NCBI GenBank assembly: GCA_013396525.1
Contig: VWYX01000736.1
Coordinates: 11,257 to 75,256 of the forward strand
Reading direction: 5' to 3'
Source of the DNA: Chaetorhynchus papuensis
Taxonomy: Eukaryota > Chordata > Aves > Passeriformes > Rhipiduridae
Length of the DNA: 64,000 nucleotides
This document shows, one piece after another, positions 1-11,800 of this stretch (position 1 is the stretch's first letter; each line of letters starts with the position of its first letter). Under the pieces are notes generated by a model, which was given only the letters and a program-made list of their open reading frames with translations, did no database searches and had not been told where the DNA came from. A program made the translations under genes and the position numbers.

Positions 1-500
1 TTTTTTTTTTTTTTTTCCCCCCACAATAAATCGTGGGTTTGGGGATTTTCCCACACGCACGCACAGCCCCCCAGCCAAGGGACCCGCACCCGCTGTCACC
101 TCTTCGTGTCCGCCGCCCCCTCACGTTCGCTGCTGCATCTCGTTGCCGGTGCCTTCACTTACCCCCTGTGAGTGGATAAACGAGGTCGGTCCCCCAAAAT
201 CACAGCGTTTTTAGCTGTTTTTATTATGTGCCTTACACTCCCAGGAGCTTTGGTGCGTGAGGGTTTTCAGGCCTCTCCGCAGCTGTTTTAGGGAACCTTC
301 ATTTCTGTGACGAGACGCGCCACAGAACGAGTGAAAAAAAATCATTTAGTTGTAGATTCGTGGAAGCAGCTACTTGCCTTGCAAGGGAGGGGAAACGACC
401 TTGCAAACCCATCTGACCATGGCCTTAGAAGTCACAAGTTGTACCACCAAATAAAGAGCTGGAAAACCACTGGAGCAGAGCGAGGAAGCCTGGGCACCGG
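1..500. promoter_or_regulatory. CpG-rich left edge, possible border of a promoter CpG island
   Basis: The first 200 bases hold about fifteen CpG dinucleotides and a T16-C6 run; CpGs thin out by base 500 and are rare in the next 20 kb. A donor-like GGGGTAAGTG is readable on the minus strand near 155-165 and a GTGAGT on the plus strand near 168. No coding exon is recognisable. In mammals ST3GAL5 lies beyond the 3' end of POLR1A, so this could be its promoter border, but that rests on synteny only. Confidence 0.35.
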
Positions 501-2329
501 ATGAGGGAAAGCTGATGAAGCAGGAAAATGGATTAGGTCATTACAGTCTGTGTGATGCTAGGATTTTATTTTTTTTTTTAATATCGGGCTAACTGCTATG
601 GTATCTACAGATTGTTCCCTAGCCTAGATGACTGATGCAAAACAATCAGCGATTCCAGCCACTGGCAGCTGCTAATTATTAGTGCTGGTAGTACAGTGCA
701 TAACACACTGCGGAGGCCGTGTCAGGAGAGACAGGGGAAAAGCTTGCCCTTAAAGAAGGTGGGATAAAACTGTCTCTGAGGTGCCATTCTCAATTAAAAA
801 GGAGTGATATGGTTTTTTCCTGTCAGAAGAACTGCTGCACAAGGAGATCTGAAAACAACCACCATTTTCTGACTGGTGTATAAATGTTCCCGTACTGTAG
901 GGATGGATAAGCGCGTGTCCTGAAACAGGATGGCTTAGGTGCTTTCAAATTTTATACAAGATAAACACAGATGTGTTTTTTCTCCTTATATTGGTCATTT
1001 CTTCACAGTTCCTGATAAACTACATCTGTTGTTTGTACAGCAGATGAGATACTGCTTCTGTATTCTGTTGGCCGTTTGATGGCTTGAGTTGTAGTCAGGG
1101 CAGATCCTTGATCCCTATTGGTACGGTTCAAGAGAAAACATATACAAATCAGAAACAAAATGTTCCCTGCTCTGCTGTTTCACACATTGGCACAACTGGG
1201 GACAGAAGATTTATTTAGGATTAGCTCTTATCGCTAGTTCTCCTCCTTAATTGCAAGCAACTGTTCGTTAGTTTGGACTCTCAGGTGAAGCCAGAAGATG
1301 TCAATAAAGACCCCGACTGCACAGCCAGGCATGCACAAGGGTGTCACAGGGCCTGTCACATTGGGCTTTGGCCAAGAGGCAACCAGGCCTTGCAAGCAGC
1401 TGCAGCAAAGATGCATTATGTTCATGTTTGGAAAGCTGATAGGAATAGTGAACAATCAGTTTTGATATGTATTGTATTTTTGAGGCAGGACAAAGCATGA
1501 CAGTGGATGAGTGATGCTGTATTTTAAAGAAAGCTTAGAGGATTCTCCAGTTAGCTGTTAATTCTGTCAATAAATAAGATAAGGTCTCAGTGGATTGAAG
1601 TCACAGAAATAAATAGGAAAAATGCAGTACTAGGAGTGCATCACCAGTCCAGCTGGCAGGAAGATCAGAATCTGAGGCAGAAAACACAATCATAAGTGAC
1701 TTCAGTAACTCAAATTAAGTTGGATAAATGTCACTGTAGTGGGTAGGGTTGGAGCTAACCTTTAGAAACTATCTGTGACTGCTTGTTCAGAAGGCAGAAG
1801 AGGAAAAGCAGTCCCTGGTCCTCAGGAGCATCATAATATTATTGACAAAGACCCACGCTGTAGCAGTAACTGTAGCATCCTTGGTTTCAACACCCTTGTA
1901 GCACCATGACAAAGAAAACCAGTAGTATTCTGCTTTCTTTTCAAAAACAGAGGCGCAATATAAAACAAAGCACAAGTTTCATTAAAAGGGGGCTAAAAGA
2001 AAAGACTATAACCTCTGATGGGTTAAGTACAAAACTGTGAGAAGGATCCAGAAGGAAGTTTCAGGGTCAGCTTGCAAAAGTTATAAGAAATAAGCAAGCC
2101 TTTCCTAGAACAAATCAGGGAGCGTGCTGGAGTTTGACAGCTCTGTAAGGCAAATAGATTGTTTCATATACAGAAAAAACATCTGGAGAAGATACAGCCA
2201 TGAAAGAAAATCTGGGTTAATTTTTACATTTGCAAATGGGATAGATGAGCATGGGTAAACTCCAATAATGGGAAGCTTCTTTAAGGGGAATAATTAGGAA
2301 AACATGTCTCGGATTACAGTGTAAGTATA
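501..2329. other. Intergenic DNA, no gene seen
   Basis: AT-rich unique-looking sequence. Open frames on both strands are short, overlap each other and show no recognisable domain. The right part may be older sequence of the LINE that follows, too decayed to call. Confidence 0.5.
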
Positions 2330-3680
2330 AAAGATGAAGGAACACATTAACAAGTGAGCAGCAGCCAACTGCTGAGACCAGATGGTGTTCAACCAAGAGT
2401 TTTCAAGCAGCTCAGAGACAAAGTGGTTCAGGTACTAACTGCTGTCTCTAACTTCTCCCTTAAAGCTGCCTTGGCATCAGAGGGGTCTGGAGAGTTGCTC
2501 ATGTGACACCAGATTTTTTAAAGGATTTTGGAGAAGACTGCAGAAGCTGTAGACCTGGAAGCCAGATGTCCTTGCTAGACAAATAAGTAGAAATTATGCC
2601 GAAGAACAGAAAATACTTAGTGGGCACATAGAGAAGATGACACATTAGGGGAAGTCGTTATGGCTTTTTTAAAGCAAATTAGTGTCTCAGGAAAGCTTTC
2701 TTTGAAGAAGTCAACAAGCTCACGGACCATGAAGATTCAATTAACTGTCTATGATGGTTTCCAAAAGCAGTCAGTAAGATTCCTCCCCAAAGGAAGTAAA
2801 AAACAAGGCTGCTAATGGATATGAAACTTGGACAAATAACTGACAGAAATGGAGGTCAGCAGTGATTTACAAAATGTGTTGCTGATAATGAGCTGTTCGG
2901 GGTAGGGCTAACTGAGAAAAACTGAATGACTTTGTTACTAATAGAGTCGGTGGCAAAACGGCAGATGAAATTAAAATCTGATAAATATGAAAGGCTGACA
3001 TATGAGAAAAGAACAATCCTAATTTCACATATATACTGAGAAACTTTGAGTTGATATTTACCAGTGAGAAAAAAGGCCTTGAGGTGGGGAGAGGTGGTTC
3101 TGTGAGGACATCAGCTCCAGGCTCTGCAGTGATCAAAATGGAAATTGAGAACTGTTAAGATTATTATTAAAATTTATTAAGAGAGATTTTTAAATTTAAA
3201 TTTATTAAGATATAAAAGTGCCATTGTATAAATCCCTGTTTGCTCCTGCATCTTTAATTGCCTGTGCAGTTCTAGTGTCCTTATCCCAAAAATAATATGG
3301 TAGAACTGGAATAGATTAAATAAAAATCAATAAAATTATCAGATAGTAGGAAGACTTTGAAACAGGTCATGGTTGACTTAGCTGGATTTCTTCAGTCTGC
3401 AGTGAAGGGGAGATAATATCAAAGTCTGTGTAAAATCTTCAGAGATCTGAATAAGGACCAGAACTCCAGACTGTTCACTGAATTATTAAACATGAGAACT
3501 GGGTTACAGCAAATGAAAGTAGAACTTGGAAGGTTCAAAACAAACAAGAGGAGATAATGCTTCATTCAGTCTATAGTTAAGCCAGAAGTCTTTGCTTCAG
3601 GATATAGTGGGTACCAAAACTTTGCGTGGGCTTAAAAAGCAACTGGAGAATCATCAAAGACTCCTGATCTCAGCAAGTTC
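2330..3680 (+). mobile_element. Decayed CR1-family LINE, ORF2 3' portion (CR1-L3-like)
   Basis: The order of phrases follows the 3' half of old CR1/L3-type reverse transcriptase genes. A segment near 2490-2570 fits the stretch reading 'gctcatgtgacaccag'. A block near 2950-2990 reads 'gtggcaaaacggcagatgaa'. Near 3220-3280 there is 'gtataaatccctg' followed by 'tgcagttctagtg'. A block near 3535-3550 reads 'ttcaaaacaaacaagag'. Many indels and stops destroy the frame, so it is a molecular fossil. Ends are approximate. The identification is from memory of the repeat family, not a search. Confidence 0.65.
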
Positions 3681-5439
3681 CTGACTTGCAAGTTGCTGGA
3701 GCTGGAAATACATTTTGGGGAAGTACAGAACCTGTTTGTCCTGTTCTCTATGTCTTCCTACTCACATTTTATCCACCTCTGTCATAAACTGCTGGGCTGG
3801 GTGAAGCTTTCACCCAACTCAATATCAGTTTTTATAGATTTAGGATTATTTTTACCTCTCAACCCCAGATCGTCCAGCTGTTATAATCTCCCCAAACTAT
3901 TTCTGGTCATTAAGTAATTGTGTAGGGTTTCTGCACCTCCTTTTTGTTTTGCCTTTCACTGTACTCACTGCTTTTAGTACTGTATTTAAGCCCACATGGA
4001 TTTTTGGCACTGCGTACTATTTTGAGAAAAGAAAAATCTCATTAAAATCTTTAATGTGTTCTTCCCAGGAGCATTAAAAACAAATTAACACTTGTAGGTG
4101 TAGTGCCTTTCTCGTTTCTGGGAGAATGCAAGTTGTCAGTGCAATCCTAAATAAAACCTACATGAAAGGAGGGATGTTATAGGCAGTGTGCTGCTCTGGA
4201 GAAAAGCAATACATTGTATGGTGGAGAAGTCAGTGGTCCAAAGACGTGGATGCAAAACAATTTGTTATTCTTCAACCACCTAAGCTGGCTTTGTGAAATA
4301 ATGTGAAACAGAATAGAAATATTCATACTTCCCATTTCAGCTGATGCAGACAGGCTTAGGACTGTTGGAGTGAAGAAGTACCAATACAAATACTTAATTT
4401 ATAATGATGGTAGACCAGTTTGATTTGTGTCCTTTTCCGATTCTTTTTCCTAGCAGAAAATATTTTCATGCAGTTCACAGTGTTTTAAGTCTATTAATAG
4501 TTGTACAAAGCATTAACAGCAGAGATTGTAATGTATATATTAATAATGCATTTGCACACAAAAATACTTTAATGCTTTTCTAAATGCTCAATTAAGCAAT
4601 TACCTGATGCCACAAAGTATTAGTAACAGAGAGCAAGTATAACTTTAAATCATTTTATGATACTGTAGATGTCTAAGAGTTTTTCTAAGAAATCTAAGAG
4701 AGGAGCACATGGAATGAAGCAGTCTTGAGGAGAGAAGCATCCAGCCCTCTGTGGCAAACAGCTTTGGGAGGTTGTCACAGCTCCTTCTCTGTGGCTTAGC
4801 TGGCCAGGGACTGTACTGTGGCCACAAGACTGTGGTCTGCCACTTCCAGAAATATGAAATATGATCGTAGCAGCCTGAGCCAAAAAGACTTTTCTACTTT
4901 CTTTCTTCTCATTCTTTCTCCCTTGCCCCAGCCCTTCCTGGAAATGTCCAAATTAAAATAGAAAACTAAATCAATCTAAAACAACAAGTAAAAGGAACAG
5001 TCTGTAGATTTGTTTAGCAAGTTGTCTTTTGTATTTAAGTGAATTTTAGTTTTCTTGTTCTAGAACATTACTCATTCCTGTGCAGTTTCTGTAGCAGTTA
5101 TCTTTAAAATGCAATAAAAACTACTGATACAGTTTTTCAGTTTGTTCCTGAATTTGGTTTAGGCAAATCAGTGGATTTCTTCAGAGTGAAGTGTAAGCAC
5201 TTATCACCCGCTGTTGTAAGTTTCAACACTGTGGTTTTGGTCACCCTGTTTGCTTAGTACATCCTCTGTAACCTTTGGTATATATGAGGCAAAGACCTAA
5301 AAAAAGAATTGTTGAATAGGAAGTATGTACACACCACACACCACACTCTGTTTTGTGCCATTCTTTATCAGTTAAGCAAACTCTCAAGGCACGTTGTCTA
5401 CCATTTTGTAGATAAGCTACTCTGCAGGTAAATGACACA
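3681..5439. other. Intergenic AT-rich DNA, no gene seen
   Basis: Low GC, with short AT-rich direct repeats and no exon-like open frame with flanking splice sites. Nothing recognised. Confidence 0.5.
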
Positions 5440-5800
5440 TTAGAATCGTGTGGTAATTTGGGTTAGAATAGATTTCAGGAGGTCTCTTCTCCAGTCTCCT
5501 TAAAGCAGGATTGGCTCTGAGGTCAGACCAAGTTAAAATCAAGTCAAAATCTTATCCAGCTGAGACTTGAAAATCTCCAAGGGTGGAGTTTGCACAACCT
5601 GCCTGGGCAAGCTGCCCCACTGCTTGAGTGTTGTCACAGTAAAAAAGTTCTTACTTGTATCTGATCTGAATCTCTTGTGTTTCAAGATGCCCATTGTTTC
5701 TTCATCCTCCCACCACGGACCCCAAGAGGAGCCTCCTTCTTTTCAGTGACCGCCTCACAGGTATTGGAGGGCTGCAATCAAATCTCTCAAGCAATCCCTG
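5440..5800 (-). mobile_element. CR1 LINE 3' fragment, minus orientation
   Basis: The sequence carries the reverse complement of the CR1 3' segment. It includes the GGAGGTCTCTTCTCC block near 5480, a 'cctgggcaagctgcccc' block near 5603 (the CR1 'gggcagcctgttcca' site), a leading 'ttcttacttgtatctgatctg' block near 5650, and 'aggtattggagggctgcaatc' near 5760. The frame is not coding. An open frame running rightwards from here is incidental. Confidence 0.8.
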
Positions 5801-8800
5801 ACTTTCACCTTCATCCTTTCCTGTGTACATTTAAATGTCATAGATTAGTATCTTGCAGCGAAGTCACGGCAAGCCTGTGTTCATTCATGCCCATGCTCAG
5901 ACACACAAAATACAGCCAGTCTGGGGTACCAGCTTTGCAAAGCAGAACCAGTGTTTTCACTGGTTCAACCTGCTGTGAACGGCTAAAAAGCACTAGTGCG
6001 AAAACCATCACTCTCATCTTCACAGTGGCTTTGCTTGAGGTAAATCAGATCTGCAATGTTTGGAACAGTGAAAAGGAAGAGTCTAACGAGGCTGTGATTG
6101 AAGGAAACTTCCTGTCCCTTCCTCTTGGCAGCCTCCAAGAGCACTGCTGCTGCCTGAGCTGTATTCCAGATGAGCCAGAGGCAAAAGATACTTCCTTAGT
6201 GTGAGCAGCAGAATGGCAGCTTGCTGTGAGTACGGCTGAGCTGCCACGGTGAAGTGATAAAATAGAGAACTACGCTGAGGCTACAGCTGCCCTGCACAAA
6301 CAGCGTCACGCTGATGTGGATGTGAAGCTATTGTACAAGAGGAAAGTGCTCTATTAGCTCTGCTTCAGGGCTAGAAGGGCTTCTTTCAGGCAGTGATAAG
6401 ACCTGGAAAACTGAGCAGACATGCATGCTGTTGATTGCATTAGTGTATGCTCCCTCAAAAGTGTTTTTACCTAATATAAAGTCCTAAGTTAACTCTGGGC
6501 ATAACATATGTAATGCATAACTGGGCAGCAAGGCTACAACTGCTAACTGCAGGTACAACTGCAGGGCAGGTCCCAGGAGATGTCCTGAGATCAAAGTCTG
6601 TGTCTTTGCTTTGGAAAGCGGGGGACTTTTGCTTGTGTGAGACACTAAAGGGTGACCATTGACCTCCAACCAACTGAACACACCCAAACATATTTGTTTC
6701 TGTGGACATGTGTTGCATTTTCTCTGCTTTCTGTAAGCCCAAAGGAGTAATGAGCAGGAGGAAAGAGCTGTTTTAGCATTGCCTGACAGATGCAAGAGCA
6801 ATTACCAGAACGCATCAAGGCTTTTCTCAGCTGCAGAAAGCGTGAAGAGCGTATTTTGACAATGTGCCAGAGGCAGACAGGGTCCTGCTTTGTGTTATGT
6901 TGTGAATAAATAGTGCCTGGCCATGTCAAGACTTTATGCAGGGTTTTCGGGATCTGCTGAGGATCTGTTATTGAAGAGCTTCTTTTACTTCTCTGAACTG
7001 CATAACAAATTAAATAAAACATGCTCTGCACAACACACAGTTTTACTGTGCCATAGTAGGAATCAGAGCAGGACAAAACAATTAAAAGGCTTGAAAAAGA
7101 ACAGGCAAAATGGAGACTGTGTGAGGCACAGATCAGAACAGTCTTGTTCATACTGTGGAGATGTGAGGCTGTTCTCTGGTGTCCAGAGGGGAAGGACACA
7201 AACTCTGAGAGCATGGGGTTGTTGGTGCAGCACTGGGCACATCTCATATACCAGCCATAGAAATCCCCTAAGTGACCCCTCTTCTCCAGAAACAGGGCTG
7301 CTTTCTCAAAGACTTGACCCAGTGAATATCTCCATTCCCCCACCTGTGCCAAGCCCTGCAAGGGCAGCGAGGTCTGGGACCCACCTGTCTGCCATCATAT
7401 GGTCAAATGTGTAGGTCACGCACAACCAGATCATCTTCTGTGGAGGTCCAAACAATCTTCTTTGTTATTTCTTTCTTTTCCCCCATTCTCGGGCTCAGGT
7501 TTGGTTTTGAGCAGTACTCATCAAGACAGGCCACTCCAAGTCATTGTTAAATCAGATTATTTTTGTTCAACAGCTCTGGGGAAAAGGTCTTCCTTCCACT
7601 TCTTTTCTGTAGATCTGGGGAGATGTTACAGCAAGGACCAGTGGGTGCCCATGTCTTGCCCTAAAAATACAGAGATGGGAGGCAAGGTGTGCATTTAAGA
7701 GTTGGGGGCTCAGCAGTGCTTCTAGGATTCCCCTTTGGAGGGTGGACTCACCTGCCATCCTCTCCACTGCAGTAAGACCACCAACACTTCCTGCACATGG
7801 AAGATGTCTTATCCTGAGAGCAGAAATGAAACTGCTCTTCCTAGAAATGCACAAATGTTAAATCATGCTCACTCACTAATAACACATGAAGTTGTGCCAG
7901 AGTTGTGCCTGCACCAGGATAAATCAGCACTGAAAGCTGAGAGGAGCATTATTTGCCAGCTAGGCTGATGAGCAAGTTCAAAACCAAGTGCCTTGAGCCA
8001 ACACATTCCAGTTTTACCCTTCCCACTGCTGCCAAATGACTTGCTTAAGATGCGGCATTTCAGATGGGGAAGCAGACTTACGTGGTTTTGATGCTGTAAT
8101 AGATTTATGAAGAATTCTTCCTGCAAAAGCATGTAACCTGAAAACCCAGTTGCAGGATTGCTTGGAGGCATCTTTGGACCTTCTCCATGCTTTTGGATGT
8201 TCCGTCTGTATGTTTTTACTTTGACTCAAATTTGCATTGTCTATTCTTTCTATTTTTGCTTCCCTTTTGTTTTTATTTCTGTTAAAAAACAAAAAAACAT
8301 ATCTTTGGAATGTATATTGCTTCTGAACACTCTCTGCTGCAAGGTTTGTTGCTGAGAGATTGTGGCTAAAGGCTGTGAAGTCCTGGGCATTTAGATGCTG
8401 CCTCAGTGCAGCAGCAGTACAAATACAGCTCTGTGGCCAGACCAAGAGAAAACACTGCAGGTTTAATCTTTGCTTTCAAGGGTGGGCTGAGTGAGAAATC
8501 ATCAAAATAATTTGTGGGAAGCACGCTGTGTTTTAAAACACAAGCAGAGACACATTTTGTTATTTTTGTATTGTTTGTTATCAAAAAATAGCTGTCATTC
8601 ACCTTGCTTGAATATTACTTTTAAGCCTTGCATAGTAACACCCATGACCTCCATGAGCTGACAACTGCAGGACACCAGTTCTACAGGAACATGGGGAATG
8701 CTTAGGATGTACTCTGGAGCAGGTGAATGTGGCAGCAGCTCACACTGCGTTGCTTTGCCGAGAGCTGTCTGCCTTGCAGATAGAAGAGGATGTCACAGTC

Positions 8801-11800
8801 TCTTGTAATGTACCCCAAGGGCTGCCCATCTCTGCCCTGCATCGCAGCACCAAATGTAAGAGAGGGACCAGGGCTTTTCCTGGCTTTTCCTTTCCCTCCA
8901 GCAGTGCTGCAGTATCATCTCCACCAACATTGCTGTTTCCTTGCTATATTCCCTTTTTGCCCTTTATCCCTCTATCCAAACAGCAATTCCCATCTCTCCG
9001 ACGGTGCTCACAGTGCTTCCTTCCGTGGCAATATGAGCTGAGCCAAGACATTTCCTTCTCTGGGATGCAACCCGAGGTCAGCCCAAGCCTTTTTTATTTT
9101 GAGCTGAGACTTTAACTGGCCAGGAATCTGTTTGCTGAGAATGGTAGCAGAAAGAGAAGTCTTTCAAAAACGTGTGGGAAATACTAATGCAGAAGAGATA
9201 CTGGTTGCTTAAATGCCCTTTTACAGACTTCTTCTTTCCCTGATTAGAAACCAGTGCGCCCTTTGTTAGCCCTAAAGTTATTTTTTATAAAGAATTCCCT
9301 TTGTAGGCCTAGGGTGGTGTTTAACACTTCAAGCAGAGAAGACCTAAGGCCAGTACCGCAGAGCAACAGGCGCCAGAGCAGCTGAGTAACACTGCGGTTC
9401 TGCCTCTGAAAGTGCTTCCAATTCGCTTGTCAGGAGGTTTTCTGGCACAGCTGAAAGCAAGGCAACAGGCAGCAAGCTTTGTCAGTAGGACTTTGGGGAT
9501 GTCAGCCTGGCCTTTGTAATCCCGTGTAAAGATTATTACTGCTTTAATTAGAGGTATGAACTTTTCTGTTTGCATGAGGTTTTCTTTCACAGAGGCATTC
9601 TACCAGGAAAAGCCACAAATATTTTAGTATAAACATCCTGACATCATTATACTTTATTTCCCTCCCCAAATGGAAGTGCACTTATGTCACTATTAAATAC
9701 TTACTGTTCTGAAGTTTACTAGTTTAAAAGCATTAGAGAGAAAGCAATGCATTAACAAGCATAAGGGTTAAGTAGCTTCAGGGGAAATCCAGAATTGCTT
9801 ATTATCCTAATTTTCTGTTCCATAACAAACAGCAAGCACTAAGGACATTCACCACCGCTGTGGCCACAGGGGCCAGGCTCAGTCTTTAAATGAAAAGATG
9901 TTTTCTGTGACTTATTTTGAGAGAAATATTGGTGGGACACTCTCCCAGAGGATTTGCTGGAGTACCGCCCCCAGCAGACTGCATTTGCTGTGGTTATGTT
10001 GACAAACACGTCTACCACAGCCAGTAATGAAAAGACATAATAAAATTCATTGCAAATGTCCCCCTTGATTTTAGGAGATGTTTGATGCAATCACATATGA
10101 TTGTGGGGAATGTAATAATAGTGTGGGGTCGTAGCACCCTGCTGCAGACCTGGCTACATGAAGGAGAGTCAATCCTATCTTCAATATGCCTATTTCTCTT
10201 GGCTGCTGCCAAAGGAAGCCCAGAACACCTGGCTCAAATGTCCACACCACTGTGGGAGGCGTGGAGGCTGGGTCAGATGAACCTCAAGAGAAACCAGCAT
10301 CAAATTTCAGATAAACAAGGTCAGGCAAGCAGATACACAGACCTTGTCTTATGCCTTGAGCAAGGTTGGACAATATTAAAAGACTAGAGTGGAAAAGAAA
10401 ACTAGAAAAACAAGATCATATAATTAGTCATTACAGGAAAAGGGATCTGCAGAACTGGAGATGAAAAAATGTGATGTTTCAGATGGTTCATGCACAAGTG
10501 TGGCAGTGAGTCACCTCATCACAGCTTTTCTTCGGCAGCAGCAGCAAGCAGAGATGTAAAAATTAATCTGAGTTCGTAGGAAGTCACCAGTTTGCAAACC
10601 ACACAGAAGAGCCATAGAATGCAGCTATTTAAATCAGATTAGAGTTGTAAATGTTGCTGATAAAGTAATTGTATTCTCTAGTAATTATATTCATATCTAT
10701 GTACTTCTGATCACTCACCCTGTGTTGGGGAAGGTGTTTCTTGCTTCTGGTGAAAGACATCAAGAGTGAGGTGGATAACTCTCTTGGAAAATGAGGTATT
10801 TGGCTTTCTTATCAATCAGTATTGCTACTATTTTATTAATGGTAAGGAGACAGAGCTCAGTTTACTTACCAGCCATCTTTACTTATTCCTACCAAAAAAA
10901 AAGTGGAGTTTTAGTACAGCAGAAACTCTTCTAAAAGGTCTGGTGAAGATGTAATCTAATTCAATGTAAGCACCCTTGGTGCTTCCTGTCTTTGCAAATG
11001 ACACAGTTTGACACTGCTTGTGTCATCCCATCCTTCACTGGGGATGAAGCTGGGATGAAGAGAACTTGCATTAAAGTCCCATAAGTCTCAGACCTTGAAA
11101 ACTTCTCAGCACCAGCTTCATAACCCCCTCAGAAGGGCTGGGTAAAGACGATGGCTGTTGGTATAGGTCTTGTTTTAGCACCTGAGAGCAACAACTCCAT
11201 TTTCTTTTTAACTTCTAATGACTACAATTTCTTTGGAGTAAATCTGCCATCATTTTTTCATTAAACAAAGGTCATCTATGGAAAAAAAAAACCAAACCCT
11301 TAAAAATTTTATGACCCTTTATCATCAGTAACATACTAAAAATGGTATTGCACATGCCCCTTTAAGGACATTTCTCCAGCCACCCTGTAGCAAATTGAGA
11401 CAAACCAGTGCCTTGCTCCTCTAGCTGTCTGCTTAAAATGGCACTGCCAAAAATATTTGCAACAACAAGACTTAGCTGGGAGACCGGTTTGTCATCTATT
11501 ACCAACAATCATGTCGTTTTACACTTGCTTTTACCTGATGCTCTGCATACAGGTGTCCAGATCCTTCTCTGTTCCCCATTTTGAGGGCAAGATGTGGCAT
11601 CCCTAGGGTCAGTGGTGCTCCTTGTGAAATACAATTGTCCCCCAATAATTATTGTGACTTCTATGAAAATAAAAATAATTCAGGAATAAGCTTTATCTTT
11701 ATCATTAAGGATAGAGTTTACTTTGTTCAGACTTGCCAGGTAGGGCACATGCAGTTCTCTGATGTTTAATTTTGACCAGCTACTTTTTGTCTCTGCAGGC

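Noticed and set aside
5677..6204. Open frame of 175 codons, plus strand
   Set aside because: Its first part is reversed CR1 sequence and the rest shows no domain.
6645..7361. Open frame of 238 codons, minus strand
   Set aside because: No recognisable domain, Cys/Ser-rich irregular composition, overlaps other frames, and no splice or promoter context. Likely chance.
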